Below, one piece after another: positions 1-14,443 of a stretch of DNA of 64,000 nt. Under the pieces are notes generated by a model, which was not told where the DNA came from, did not search any database, and saw only the letters and a list, made by a program, of their open reading frames with translations. The DNA comes from Amia ocellicauda (Eukaryota > Chordata > Actinopteri > Amiiformes > Amiidae): NCBI RefSeq assembly GCF_036373705.1, contig NC_089868.1, positions 16,722,520-16,786,519 of the forward strand, read 5' to 3'. Each line of letters opens with the position of its first letter. Position 1 is the stretch's first letter. The translations under genes were made by a program, and so were the position numbers.

Positions 1-1176
1 GATTTTAATCATTAACTCTTCTGAACCAACAAAGCAAGGTTGTTAAGCTGTAAAAATGTCCATTGCTTGGAATTTAAAACAAGTTAAAACTTGCCTAGAA
101 CAAAAAAGAATATAGAACAGGTGGTTCCCCTCCTAGAAGGCAAGGTACTACCATAAAGGAGAGGAGATTCCTCAAATTGCATGAGAAAAGCCTCCAGGTA
201 AAACCCTTCAAATGCTAAAACTAAAATAAGATCAAATCTGCACCAACCACATGATTTAAAGACTAATTTTACATACAAGTGTACAACTATAAACTGCACT
301 CAAGTAATTAATGGAGACCCACCACACATCCTCTGGTTTCAGAGGCCAAAGGCAAGATAACACATACACATCCTAATTTACCCAACAGCAAGGATTTTAA
401 AAAGAAGAGAGCAAGGCAAGGCTATTTGTTGAATGATGAAAATGACCATCTTTAGCTCTGTAGTTATAAGAAAGAAGGAGGTTTTGGATACAATGTATAT
501 ACTAGTTAAAAGTCAGCCACTTTTCAGTTGAAAAATAGAATCAACATGAAGATTATAAATTATAAGCAAAGCGGTTTTGTTTTGATTACAGTTTTAAAAT
601 TTCACATCAATATCATGAACAATACTACATGGCTTTGAAACAGTGGGTACTGTAAGTCTCCTATAATCAGACTTTACACAATCGGTTTAATACACAGCAG
701 GGATCAAAATAACCACATAACTTAAATTCCCAAGATTACTTCTAATTACCAAGTTGTGCCATGTTTTAGTGGAACATTTCATAGACCTTTAACGATTCCG
801 TGAAACCACTTAAAAGCATCCAAATGCACGCATCAGGAGCACGTCATAAGAATAAGATGAACAATAGTACGAGAGAAATTAACTTGGCCTGAAGTCAATA
901 CGATACAATACAATAAAATCAGTGGAAAGAGCTTAATGTTATTTCTGGAATTATGATTGTAATGCATTAACAAAAAGCTAATGGAATATTAGGTGTAAAG
1001 ATATTGATTATACATATAAATATGTCAGTCACTGACAATTGAAACAAAAAATATTATTTTATGGCCTGCCATGTAAAAGCAGGAAAAATCTGATTCTACA
1101 GGATTGTGTACACAGGCCACTTAACATGCTGAGGCCAAAGCATCTCCAAGAAGAAGATGCTCTTTGAATAGTTTAG
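1..1176. other. Non-coding sequence left of the LINE
   Basis: AT-rich sequence with no exon-like open frame bounded by splice signals. I see no recognisable repeat or RNA gene. It lies downstream of the minus-strand donor at 4179/4178, so it is probably part of the first intron of the unidentified minus-strand gene. Confidence 0.4.
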
Positions 1177-2267
1177 AACATAAGAACAAAGTTTACAAAC
1201 AAGAGGAGGCCATTTGACCCATCATGCTCGTTTGATGTACATTAATAACTGAGTGATCCAAGGATCCTATCCAGTCCGACTTTAAATGTTGCCAAATTTT
1301 CAGCTTCTACCACATCACTGGAGAGTTTGTTCAGATTGTGCCGACTCTCGTGTGAAAAAGTGTCTCCCGTTTTCCATCTTGAATGCCTTGAAGCTCAATT
1401 TCCATTTGTGTCCCCGGGTGCGTGTGTCCCTGCTGGTCTGGAAAAGCTCCTCTGGTTTGATGTGGTCGATGCCTTTCATGATTTTGAAAACTTGAATCAA
1501 GTCCCCACGTAGTCTCCTCTGTTCCAGGGTGAAAAGGTTCAGTTCCTCAGTCTCTCAGTAGGACGTTCCCTTCAGACCTGGAATAAGTCTGGTTGCTCTC
1601 CTCTGAACTGCCTCTAGAGCAGCGATATCTTTCTTGAAGTGTGGAGCCCAGAACTGCACACAGTATCCAGATGAGCTCTAACTAGTGCATTGTACAGTCT
1701 GAACATTACTGCCTTACACTTGTCCACATTGAATTTCATCTGTCAGGTGTCGGCCCACAACTGAATATTATCTAAGTCCCTTTGAATAGCCTGTGCTGCC
1801 GAGATTGTATCTGATGAGCCACCTATTTTAGTATCATCTGCAAATCTGACAAGTTTGCTAACTATCCCAGAGTCCAGATCATTAATATAGATCAGAAAAA
1901 GCAAAGGCCCTAGTACTGATCCCTGTGCAACTCCACTAACAACCTCACTCCAGTTAGAAGCAACTCCACTAATCGACACCCTGTTTCCAGTACATCAACC
2001 AGTTCATAATTCATCTACTTATATTACCTTTGAATATCTACAGCTTCCAATTTGAGGATCAAAAGCTTTTAGAAAATCTAAGTATATCATATCATATGCT
2101 TTCACATGATCTACAGCTGCAGTTTTGTGTTCGAAAAATTCCAATACATTTGTAAGAGACGATCTGCCTCGTCTAAACCCATGTTGACTATCTCCAAGGA
2201 CATCAAACATCAAATACATCAAATATACAGAAGCAAGTTCAATGTTCTCCCTCAAAATAAACGTCAC
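1177..2267 (-). mobile_element. CR1-like non-LTR retrotransposon fragment (degenerate reverse transcriptase)
   Basis: Read on the minus strand, the frames run in order through reverse-transcriptase motifs: a YLDFLKAFD block (motif A, about 2020-2100), then GVAQGSVLGPLLFLIYINDL and the catalytic FADDTK box (1860-1930), then DLDNIQLWADT, and finally a C-terminal stretch RGDLIQVFKIMKGIDHIKPE at 1440-1500. The 3' end (1177-1260) carries 'GGCCTCCTCT...TTTGTAAAC...TTCTTATGTT', the same tail as the copy at 47.7 kb. Frame changes, stops and an internal deletion just after the 'MKFNVDKCK' segment make it non-functional, and the 5' end is truncated. The RT motifs and short 3' repeat fit the CR1/jockey group by family knowledge; exact clade assignment needs a Repbase comparison. 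Confidence 0.85.
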
Positions 2268-4178
2268 AGCATGTTTTGAGTGTCATTGTAACAATTAAAA
2301 TAGCAGGACGCTATCAAATTAATCATACAGAAACTTTGAAAAAGGAGGTGGTATTGTCCAAAAGTATGAAGTGTTATTTCAGGATGTGGAGTGCAACAGA
2401 GACATAATAAACAAGAACAAACTATACTGTGCAGTATGAAACTCATATTGTAATTAGTACTATACAATATAACTATCTGCTGTAAAACAGCAGTATTTTT
2501 GAAGCATTTTAGGATATATATAATTAGCATCACAACCACTGAAGGTACTTTTGACACAAAAAAGACACAATGTGACCTAAAGGCAGTGAGTCTACTGTGC
2601 TCTAATGTGACCCACTAGCAATGACCTTAATTTAAGACTGTCAGGCACAGCTAGGACTGGGGGACTAGTTTTAATAGCTCTCTCCAAATAACAGTGATGA
2701 TGGAAGTGACTCAATCTGTGCCCCAGGCAGAGAATACTGTTAAATAAATCAAAGTATTGAATTAATAAAAAGCCATAGCAAATCCTCTCATGTAAGCATG
2801 GTAATCAACATAACAGCTCAACTACTCATTGGATCTGCATAACGTGTTTTAAAGTCAACAAAATTACACTCTTGGATGGTAAATATCATCTATCAGAGAA
2901 TCATGATGAAAGCTTGATACTGAACAGGGTCTAAACTGAAAGACTGAGAAAAGATCTAACAATGAAGTAGGCTAGTACATTACAAATTAGATGCGGATTA
3001 TTAAAGCCAAATATTGAATGTTTCTCCACAAACAGCTGGGCTGCTTGCAGCTGTTCTACCATACTGTCAATATTTACAAGCCACTGCCATTCATTATATT
3101 AAGATTATAAAATCAGCCCCGAGAAACGGTTACTATTGCTCATCCACAACTGGCATGTCAGCGTTTTATGCGAGCATGCAAATTATCCACCAACATGCCT
3201 TAAGTAATTTGAAAACCAAATATCAGCTTGCAAGAGATGCGAGAAGAGAACAGTAGAATATAAGCTCCCTTCAGTTCTGAAATCGGTGTAATAAAAAGAC
3301 TGACATCCGTACTTCACTTTTAAATATACAATACACGTGGGTTTGTATTTTTGACAACCTTTACAGAGTTAAATGCAGACAATGAGAAACTCCTGTTTGG
3401 ACTTCCTGCATGACTACCTCTCTACACAACATCAAGAGAGCTTGTGTATTAAAACCGCACCGTTCTGCATTTCCTAAAATAGTATCCGGATTATAAAAGA
3501 CATTAAAGGGTGACTGTATGAATACAAAATTACTGATTTAAACTTTTTTTTACACCTATACATAATTGCAATATAAGCATGCAACACTGTAACGCTTAGC
3601 TTTCCACACATGAACCCTGTGCAGGACTTTCTTACAGGAGCACAAATCTACTGCTCATGAGATTAATGCACAGGTCTTCACTTTGCAATCAATTTATTAT
3701 TTTACAATACGCATAGGCCGAAGTCTGGGAGCATTAAACTTGAGCAACGATAACCACATCACGTCATTAATTCCCAAACAGCAGCAAACATGATTACTCT
3801 GGTTCAAAACCAAGTTAGTGCCATTCACTGACTAATGCATTACTTTTTAGTAGACCCTATTCCAGAAAACATACAAAATGCGTCATTAAAACCATTGCTT
3901 GCGTTGCTATAAAGCACAAAAAGTGTTTATATTGATTATTGTAACTATTTGAGATACAGCAGCAATAAGATAACTGCAGAAGTAGGTTGTAGCGATCCCT
4001 TGGCACTACAGTAAAACTGTGTGGAACAACTAACACTATAAAATTGCACAGAGAAGGAAAAACAAAACTACTGGATGTTATACTTTTTACGTTATGTACA
4101 AATAGCGATACCAATACGTATATATGTACATAACAACACTATAAGGGAAGTCAGTCAATAAATAGCCGTTTCTCTTAC
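2268..4178. other. Presumed intron of the unidentified minus-strand gene
   Basis: No coding exon could be supported. The block at 3010-3260 has an open frame and a composition unlike the surrounding AT-rich DNA, with no repeat similarity that I recognise. I treat it as a possible conserved non-coding block rather than a gene because it has no convincing splice sites or known domain. Confidence 0.35.
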
Positions 4179-4430
4179 CTGGCCGATCCTCATGCAGTTG
4201 CAGCAATATCGGGCCTGGGAGGACGGGCCTCATTTCACTTCAATGTTAACACAACCGCGCTCGGGTATTTAATCTTGGCCATGAAATCTGCCTTAAAATG
4301 TAGTCGCGAAACACAAGGTGAAAACACAAAACCAAGTAAAAAAACAACAACAACACAACTGCGAAGTAACCAAAAAGGACTGCAAACCAGCTTCAAACCC
4401 GAGTGCGTTTAGTAGTGGCCAAACAGCAGC
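4179..4430 (-). other. 5' exon (first or UTR exon) of an unidentified minus-strand gene
   Basis: On the minus strand a consensus donor CGGCCAG|GTAAGAGA falls at 4179/4178, immediately downstream of a CpG-rich promoter-like region. Two in-frame ATG options precede the donor. One would give MRPVLPGPILLQLHEDRP with a split codon, the other only MRIGQ. Neither matches a protein start I know, so the exon may be wholly 5' UTR. The next exons should lie left of the window, since none is visible in 1-4178. The upstream boundary given is approximate. The gene cannot be named from this sequence. Confidence 0.5.
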
Positions 4431-4880
4431 TCAAAACGATACTCGGAGAGCAGGGTTTAAAGCCCCCCGCGTATCCCCCGTGTGTCCGTGTTTATTTACT
4501 CCGCGGAGAAGGGGCTGCCCGGCGGCTGTCGGCGGACTCGGGTCTTGCCGTTTTCCTGATCACGTTACACAACAAGCTCCACTTCCACACGAGTCTGTCC
4601 CACAAATATGTCACTGAATATCCTCCTTGTGAGCGCCTCCACTTTCATTACGGTGCCTGCGTGATTTTCCCCAAACTGTGCGTCTTCAGGTCCCGTCCTG
4701 CGCTCGCCTCTCCCCAAGGACCGAGCCCGCAACCCGAGCCGTACCGTTGCTTTTCCTGATTGACGGCAGCGGGAACCAGTCACGCAGCGGCGCTGGTGAT
4801 TGACAGGCGGCTGCTCCAATGGGAGTGAGGACGGCCGGGCGGGGGGCGGTGAAAACATGCGATCGAGCCAATCAAGAGTA
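4430..4880 (-). promoter_or_regulatory. CpG-island promoter of the unidentified minus-strand gene
   Basis: This is an abrupt GC- and CpG-rich island in AT-rich surroundings. It contains CCAAT-type boxes in both orientations (CCAATGGGAG near 4816, CCAATCAAGAG near 4868, GATTGAC near 4757 and 4798). It sits directly upstream of the minus-strand donor at 4179. Open frames of 60-120 codons across it on both strands are the expected by-product of high GC, not genes. Transcription may also fire in the plus direction, but no plus-strand exon is evident. Confidence 0.6.
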
Positions 4881-4998
4881 GCGCAGCTGAAATGAACGCT
4901 GCTTGTACGAGCCGAGCCACTGAGAGGTACGGTGTGTGGGTACAGAGGGTGGGGATGGCTGGTTTATTTGTCATTATGATGTGGAGACATGCAGCACT

Positions 4999-5031
4999 GA
5001 TATATATATATATATATATTTTTTTTTTTTT
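4999..5031. repeat. (TA)n microsatellite followed by poly-T
   Basis: About ten TA units run directly into a T tract, between the CpG island and the ARMH1 3' end. Confidence 0.9.
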
Positions 5032-5217
5032 CCCAATAACACACCCATGACACAAATTGCTTTATAAAACAATTCTATTTACAACTTTTACACAATTTGA
5101 ATCATAAAAGGTGCCACTGCCAAAAGAGTAAAGTTAGTTAAATTATTAAGAGTTAATATCTACCAAACTCATATTAACTTAATAAATAGTAATTGACTTT
5201 ATAGTAATCTATGACTT

Positions 5218-5223
5218 TTTATT
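5218..5223 (-). terminator. ARMH1: Polyadenylation signal of ARMH1
   Basis: TTTATT on the plus strand is AATAAA on the minus strand, 75 bp downstream of the ARMH1 stop codon at 5299-5301. The short spacing supports a short 3' UTR and the choice of last exon. Confidence 0.6.
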
Positions 5224-5298
5224 GTTAAATACAAAAAACAAAACAAAAAGTACAACATATCAATACACTTTGTATCAAATACAAGACTTTAGTGCCAT

Positions 5299-9799
<4,501 letters not shown>

Positions 9800-10389
9800 G
9801 CTCACTGCTCTGCTCCAGTCACAGACTCATACCTGAGGATGCAAGAGGACAGAAACACGGGATGGAGTCACATGCATTGTCACAAACATAATCCCCATTG
9901 TATCTGTTTCATTAAAAGATATGCCTGGGTGCTTATGTTTTATAGCAGATAACTGCACATTTCATTGCCAGTTTCCATCCAAGTACAAATCCCACACATT
10001 TTAATAATTCCTGCTCTAATGTGCTGCCTATACATTGCATAAATACAACTAACATGCTTAATCAGGCTTAGTTTAAACTACAATAAAAAAAAGTTGTACC
10101 TAATGTTGCAGAAGTCTGTCTTATGCCTCAGAAGGTGCTGTTTACTGTTTTAATCGAATAGCTTCAGTATGGTGCATATATTATGCTAGCTACTGCAGAA
10201 ACGAAAAAATAAGTTATTTACAAATACCACCAACGCAATCCGAATCAAAAGAGGTGTGCATGATGCTCCAATCTTGAGATTTGCATTTCCTCATCAAAGA
10301 CCTATAGAAGATAAACCAATTAAAAGCATGTCTGGAAAATGTGTGGTTTGTTTTACACACGGTCACTAGGAGAAGCTTTGGGTTGCTAA

Positions 10390-10662
10390 GTTAGTTGGTC
10401 GCGTCCGAGCTGCGCAGCTCTGCGCCCGCCTGCGCTGCTCCGCCAATGGGATCGCTGGGATTCTGCAGATGGGTACAGTCACTGGCACCTGATTGGTTGT
10501 GCCGAACTTCCGGTTTCAGTGTGAAGAAGTTACGGAGGTCAAAGTCTGAAAACTAAGTAGCGTATTACTGAACGTATATTATTGTGAAAAGATTAATTGT
10601 AACATTAATTACACACATTAAACACATTGTAACCGCTGCGAGAGTTGGGGAACAGCGACAAC
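10390..10662. promoter_or_regulatory. Bidirectional promoter shared by ARMH1 and TMEM53
   Basis: This is a short GC/CpG-rich segment between the 5' ends of two divergent genes. It has a CCAAT box at 10443-10447, an inverted CCAAT (ATTGG) at 10492-10496, and an ETS/GABPA-type ACTTCCGG at 10506-10513. There is no TATA box. The start codons are 864 bp apart, and the ARMH1 5' UTR takes up part of that space. A possible ARMH1 non-coding exon lies near 10220-10300, but its boundaries are uncertain. Confidence 0.7.
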
Positions 10663-11961
10663 ATGGGAGATGTGGGCCTGGATTACAACATCGTTTTCCC
10701 CGAGCCGCTTATTTCAGGTGAGAGCAACAAGGAGAAACAAACAACAAATCTGAGACACCGAGCATGCCATGCCTCTTTTTACAACCATTGCGATTTGTTT
10801 AACACATTTATATCAATGCATAACCTTTTCGGGGAAAGTGTTTACGAAAGATCGCCTGTTATAATGGGTGTATTGGGGAAGTAATAATGGAATAGTGATT
10901 TTAAGTAAATGATGTAACAACTTTTCATTGCACAACTGCGTAAAGAACCAACACAATGAGGTTTAAACTGTAGTAAAGAAGGGTTCAAAGTGATGTATGA
11001 ATTTAAATGAGCATCGATGATCTTCTATAGTTATTTCTTACATGTATGTTCTTCCTCTAGAGAAGCTCTGGCATGCACAGAAGGAACCAGTAGTGATCCT
11101 CTTGGGCTGGGCTGGCTCTAAGGACAGACATCTAGCAAAGTACAGCTCAATATATAATGAACAGGTCAGTGCAACAAAGACAAAAGTGAGAGTTTTAATC
11201 GCTGTGAAATGTTGTTGTAGGCTAATTGTCTTCTTATTTGATCTCTTTAGGGATGCATCACACTTCGCTATACCGCCCCATGGAAGACTGTTTTCTTCTC
11301 AGAGTCTTTTGGCTGCAAAGGCCTATCCACCACTGCTCAACAACTGCTGGACCTTCTCTTTGATTACGAAGTGGAAAACAACCCGATTTTGTTCCACGTT
11401 TTTAGCAATGGCGGGTTCATGCTGTACCGCTACATTGTGGAGCTCCTGCACAGCCACAAGCAGTTCAGTACCCTGTGTGTGGTGGGCACGGTCGTGGACA
11501 GTGCGCCCGGAGCCCGCAACGTGAAGGGCTCATTGCGGGCACTTGATGTCATCCTGGCCCCGAATACGAACGTGGTGCTCCGGTATTTCCTCCTGGCTCT
11601 GTTTTTCTGCATGGTGTTCATTCTGCGGATCGTCCTTTACCCCCTGACCAAGTACTTCCACAGGAATCACTACGATGCCATGCTAGGGGATCCCTCAAGC
11701 TGGCCCCAGCTGTATCTGTACTCCAAGGCCGACAAAGTGATCACCCAGACAGATGTGCTGGGGATGGTATGGGCTCGGCAGCTGAAGGGGGTGCAGGTGG
11801 AAAGCGTTGACTTCACTACCTCGGCTCACGTCAGCCATTTCCGGGACTTTCCAGAGCAGTACTCTGACAGGTGCCTGGCCTTCCTCACGCACTGTCTGCA
11901 GAGTGAGGCGGAGGGGCAAAGGAAGAGGCATCTTTCTGTGCCATCTAAAAACATGAGATAA
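10663..11961 (+). CDS. TMEM53: TMEM53, transmembrane protein 53 (DUF829, alpha/beta-hydrolase-like), 3 coding exons
   Basis: Coding exons 10663-10717, 11061-11164 and 11251-11961 use GT-AG introns and sum to 870 nt, 289 residues. The start [15 protein letters not shown] aligns with the remembered human MASAELDYTIEIPD; an upstream in-frame TTG is not used. Family landmarks are [12 protein letters not shown] (near residue 28), [13 protein letters not shown], and LFHVFSNGG with a Ser at residue 105 in the nucleophile-elbow position. The hydrophobic segment at about 161-184 is the membrane helix. D214 (YSKADKV) and H246 (SAHVSHFRD) complete a possible triad. Human TMEM53 is about 277 residues, so this one is full length. 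By family knowledge it is a nuclear-envelope membrane protein that dampens BMP-SMAD signalling; enzymatic activity is unproven. It shares its promoter with ARMH1. Confidence 0.95.
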
Positions 11962-12240
11962 TGAAGGTTTACAAAAAGGGAAGCATAAGTGTCATAGAGA
12001 CTACTGTGAATTAAGAAACGTCATATCTGAATGTACCACTATACATTACACTTTTGAATCTATTCCAGTGGAAGGGTCCAATGACGGGGAATAGCAAAGA
12101 CACAACGTATAGGCTAGTTTAGTAATCTGCTTAAATAAGCTGAAATACATTCACATTCCAAAATTAAAGTTTTTTTTTTAAATTACTGACACAAGACTGA
12201 TTCAATGAAATTCACTACTAAATAAAATACCTTCATATAT
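11962..12240 (+). terminator. TMEM53: TMEM53 3' UTR and polyadenylation region
   Basis: AT-rich sequence after the stop codon with AATAAA at 12221-12226. An ATTAAA-type hexamer upstream (near 12163) is an alternative. No repeat is seen within the UTR. Confidence 0.55.
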
Positions 12241-13590
12241 TTTATGTACTTTCTACAATGTTTTGATGGTTCCCAGCTTAATGTAGGAGATCAGAATTAT
12301 ACTTGTGAGACACAGTCATATTTTTATATGACATTAGTGTAATGTATTGCACCGCTATGTTACAGATTAAATGAATCTCAATATGTGCATGTGACTACTT
12401 TTTCAATTATATATTACTGGATGCATTATTTTGATGGTAGTGTGCAGGTTAGCATCATTAAATGTTTGTAATCAAAGTAGTAGTAGTATTACCTTTCACT
12501 ATTACCTTGCCTTTCACTACTAGGGTACTGTATGATACTGTACGGTACGTTATATAAACTTTAGGGGAAAAAGACCACAAAGCCTATATAATATACTACT
12601 ATTTTTTATTTCACTTGTACTTAAAATACATGACTTATATTAACTTTATATTAACAAAGCTTAGAGCTGTTTACTTAATAAAAAAGTATTAAGCCTAACT
12701 TAGACATTCTTAGTTTGCCAGAACTTTTTTCCCTCCGACAAAGATGGCTTTTCCATTTCGAAATGCACTTTGTTTTCTAGCCTATCCCCTAACATCTGCA
12801 TATTTTGACCATGGTAAACTATACTTTACCACATGTTTACCATGCTGCATCACATTATACCTTACTGTATTTGTTTACTACAGTACACCACACTACAAAT
12901 GTTGGAGAAAAGTGTCATAGCCTCATATTAGGCCCATGGTCCTGTATATAATTTATGACACTTTTAATCTGCCTTCTACCACACTTCTTCTCCTTATTGG
13001 GCTTGTATTTGCATTAAGGAGCATAATTACTCTTGGGGCTATTCCCATTGTGTGATTCATAATAATATACTTACAGCAAAATACATACTATGAACATACC
13101 TGCTATTATACTACTCTGCTTTTCCTGATGCATACTACTCCCAACCTAAATTGTACAAGTATTACATCGATTACAAAACTGTTGCTTATAATATCAGTGA
13201 TATTAACTTGCATACTACCATAAAAATAATACATATCCAGTAATGAATCATGAAAAAGTACTCTCACATGCAGACTAGATATAAAGACCTTGCAACAGAG
13301 TAATTCTGCAGACTAATCACTTGTGTTCACATGTGGCAAACGAAGGGAACTCTGATGTGCAGACTGCTGCAGTAAAATTACTGTGTGCACTGTTACTGTG
13401 TAATGTCTGTGTGGTCATCCGTGTGCACTGACTATTTGCTCTGATTAAAATGTTAAACAAAAACACAAATTGCAACTTGTTTAAATTCATTACACTATAA
13501 AAAAGATTATGTTTATCGAGTTTTTGCTACGTGAAGAGTTTATTATGGTCTTATTGGTTACTTCCTGCCTCAATGATGAGCCTTCACAGC
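12241..13590. other. Intergenic spacer TMEM53-DMAP1
   Basis: AT-rich, with no exon-like segment and no repeat that I can name. A 99-codon open frame at 13509-13808 overlaps the DMAP1 promoter and putative first exon and is considered fortuitous. Confidence 0.4.
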
Positions 13591-13593
13591 GAT

Positions 13594-13648
13594 GCATTCT
13601 GGGCATTGTAGTCCGAGGGGTTTTAAACAACTACAATAACCAGGATGC
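13594..13648. promoter_or_regulatory. DMAP1: Pair of ZNF143/SBS-type motifs in the DMAP1 promoter
   Basis: The minus strand of 13594-13614 reads ACTACAATGCCCAGAATGC, an almost perfect ZNF143/THAP11 (Staf, SBS) site. On the plus strand, 13630-13648 reads ACTACAATAACCAGGATGC, a second related site in the opposite orientation 15 bp away. SBS sites typically sit within the promoters of housekeeping genes, which fits DMAP1. Confidence 0.65.
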
Positions 13649-13649
13649 T

Positions 13650-13772
13650 AATGTTATCATTGGCTCGTTGCTTATGAAGACTAAAGCAGATGGAAAACGG
13701 ATTCTAATACATATTTTTCTGGACGTTTTCTTCTTAATAGGAAAAGCATTGTGCCAGAGGTACGCTACACAG
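13650..13772 (+). other. DMAP1: Putative non-coding first exon of DMAP1
   Basis: The first coding exon opens at a splice acceptor (TTCCCCCAG|TTGAAAATG at 14437/14438), so a non-coding exon must precede it. The best upstream donor is CTACACAG|GTAACC at 13772/13773, a short distance downstream of the SBS motif pair. The transcription start is not determined and the left boundary is approximate. Confidence 0.4.
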
Positions 13773-14443
13773 GTAACCTTTGTATATAATGTTGTAAACA
13801 CAACATAAAGTATTTAACACGGTGTGTTCATTTTAACGTTTTCGTGCTGAGGCCTAGTCTTGTTGGAGTCCACGGGTTTTCTTACGGGGCTTTTCCAATC
13901 GTCTGAAGCGCTTCTTTTGAATCGAGCTGTGTAGTATTTGCGGTCTTTTCGGCGCGGGGTGTGGATACTCCAGGATTATGTTTACAATTTATCAGATGAA
14001 GAAATACATCGTGTAACCATATTTATGTATGTGCACTTGTCTAGGATCAGTAACAATGCGATATTTACTCTGAACAGAATATCACCTTTTCTCTTCATAT
14101 TTACTGGATTTTAATCTCAGGATTATTGAAATTTCATTTTTTTTTTTAAACAACAAAGTATCACTTTATACATAATGGGGCAGTATTCAATGAATTACAC
14201 TGTGTTATTCTACCATTTAATTTCATTAAAGTATGCGAATGTAAACCAGTATAAATACACATTTTCACTTAGTTTTATTTTGGACTTTATAGGTTTACTG
14301 TAGTGTGCTGCAAGAAATCGGTCTAAGAAATGTCACAATACAGTGTACCTCATACAGTCATTAAAATGTCCCATTGAGGACAGAATTGACGTCACACACT
14401 AAATAATACTTCTTTCTGCGTTTCTTTCTTCCCCCAGTTGAAA

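Noticed and set aside
3014-3256. 80-codon open frame of balanced composition
   Set aside because: No splice context or family resemblance; more likely a conserved non-coding block.
9800-9805. GTG as an upstream start for ARMH1
   Set aside because: The ATG two codons downstream (9797-9799) fits the orthologous N-terminus and normal eukaryotic initiation.
13509-13808. 99-codon plus-strand open frame
   Set aside because: It overlaps the SBS motifs and putative first exon of DMAP1 and has no recognisable domain.
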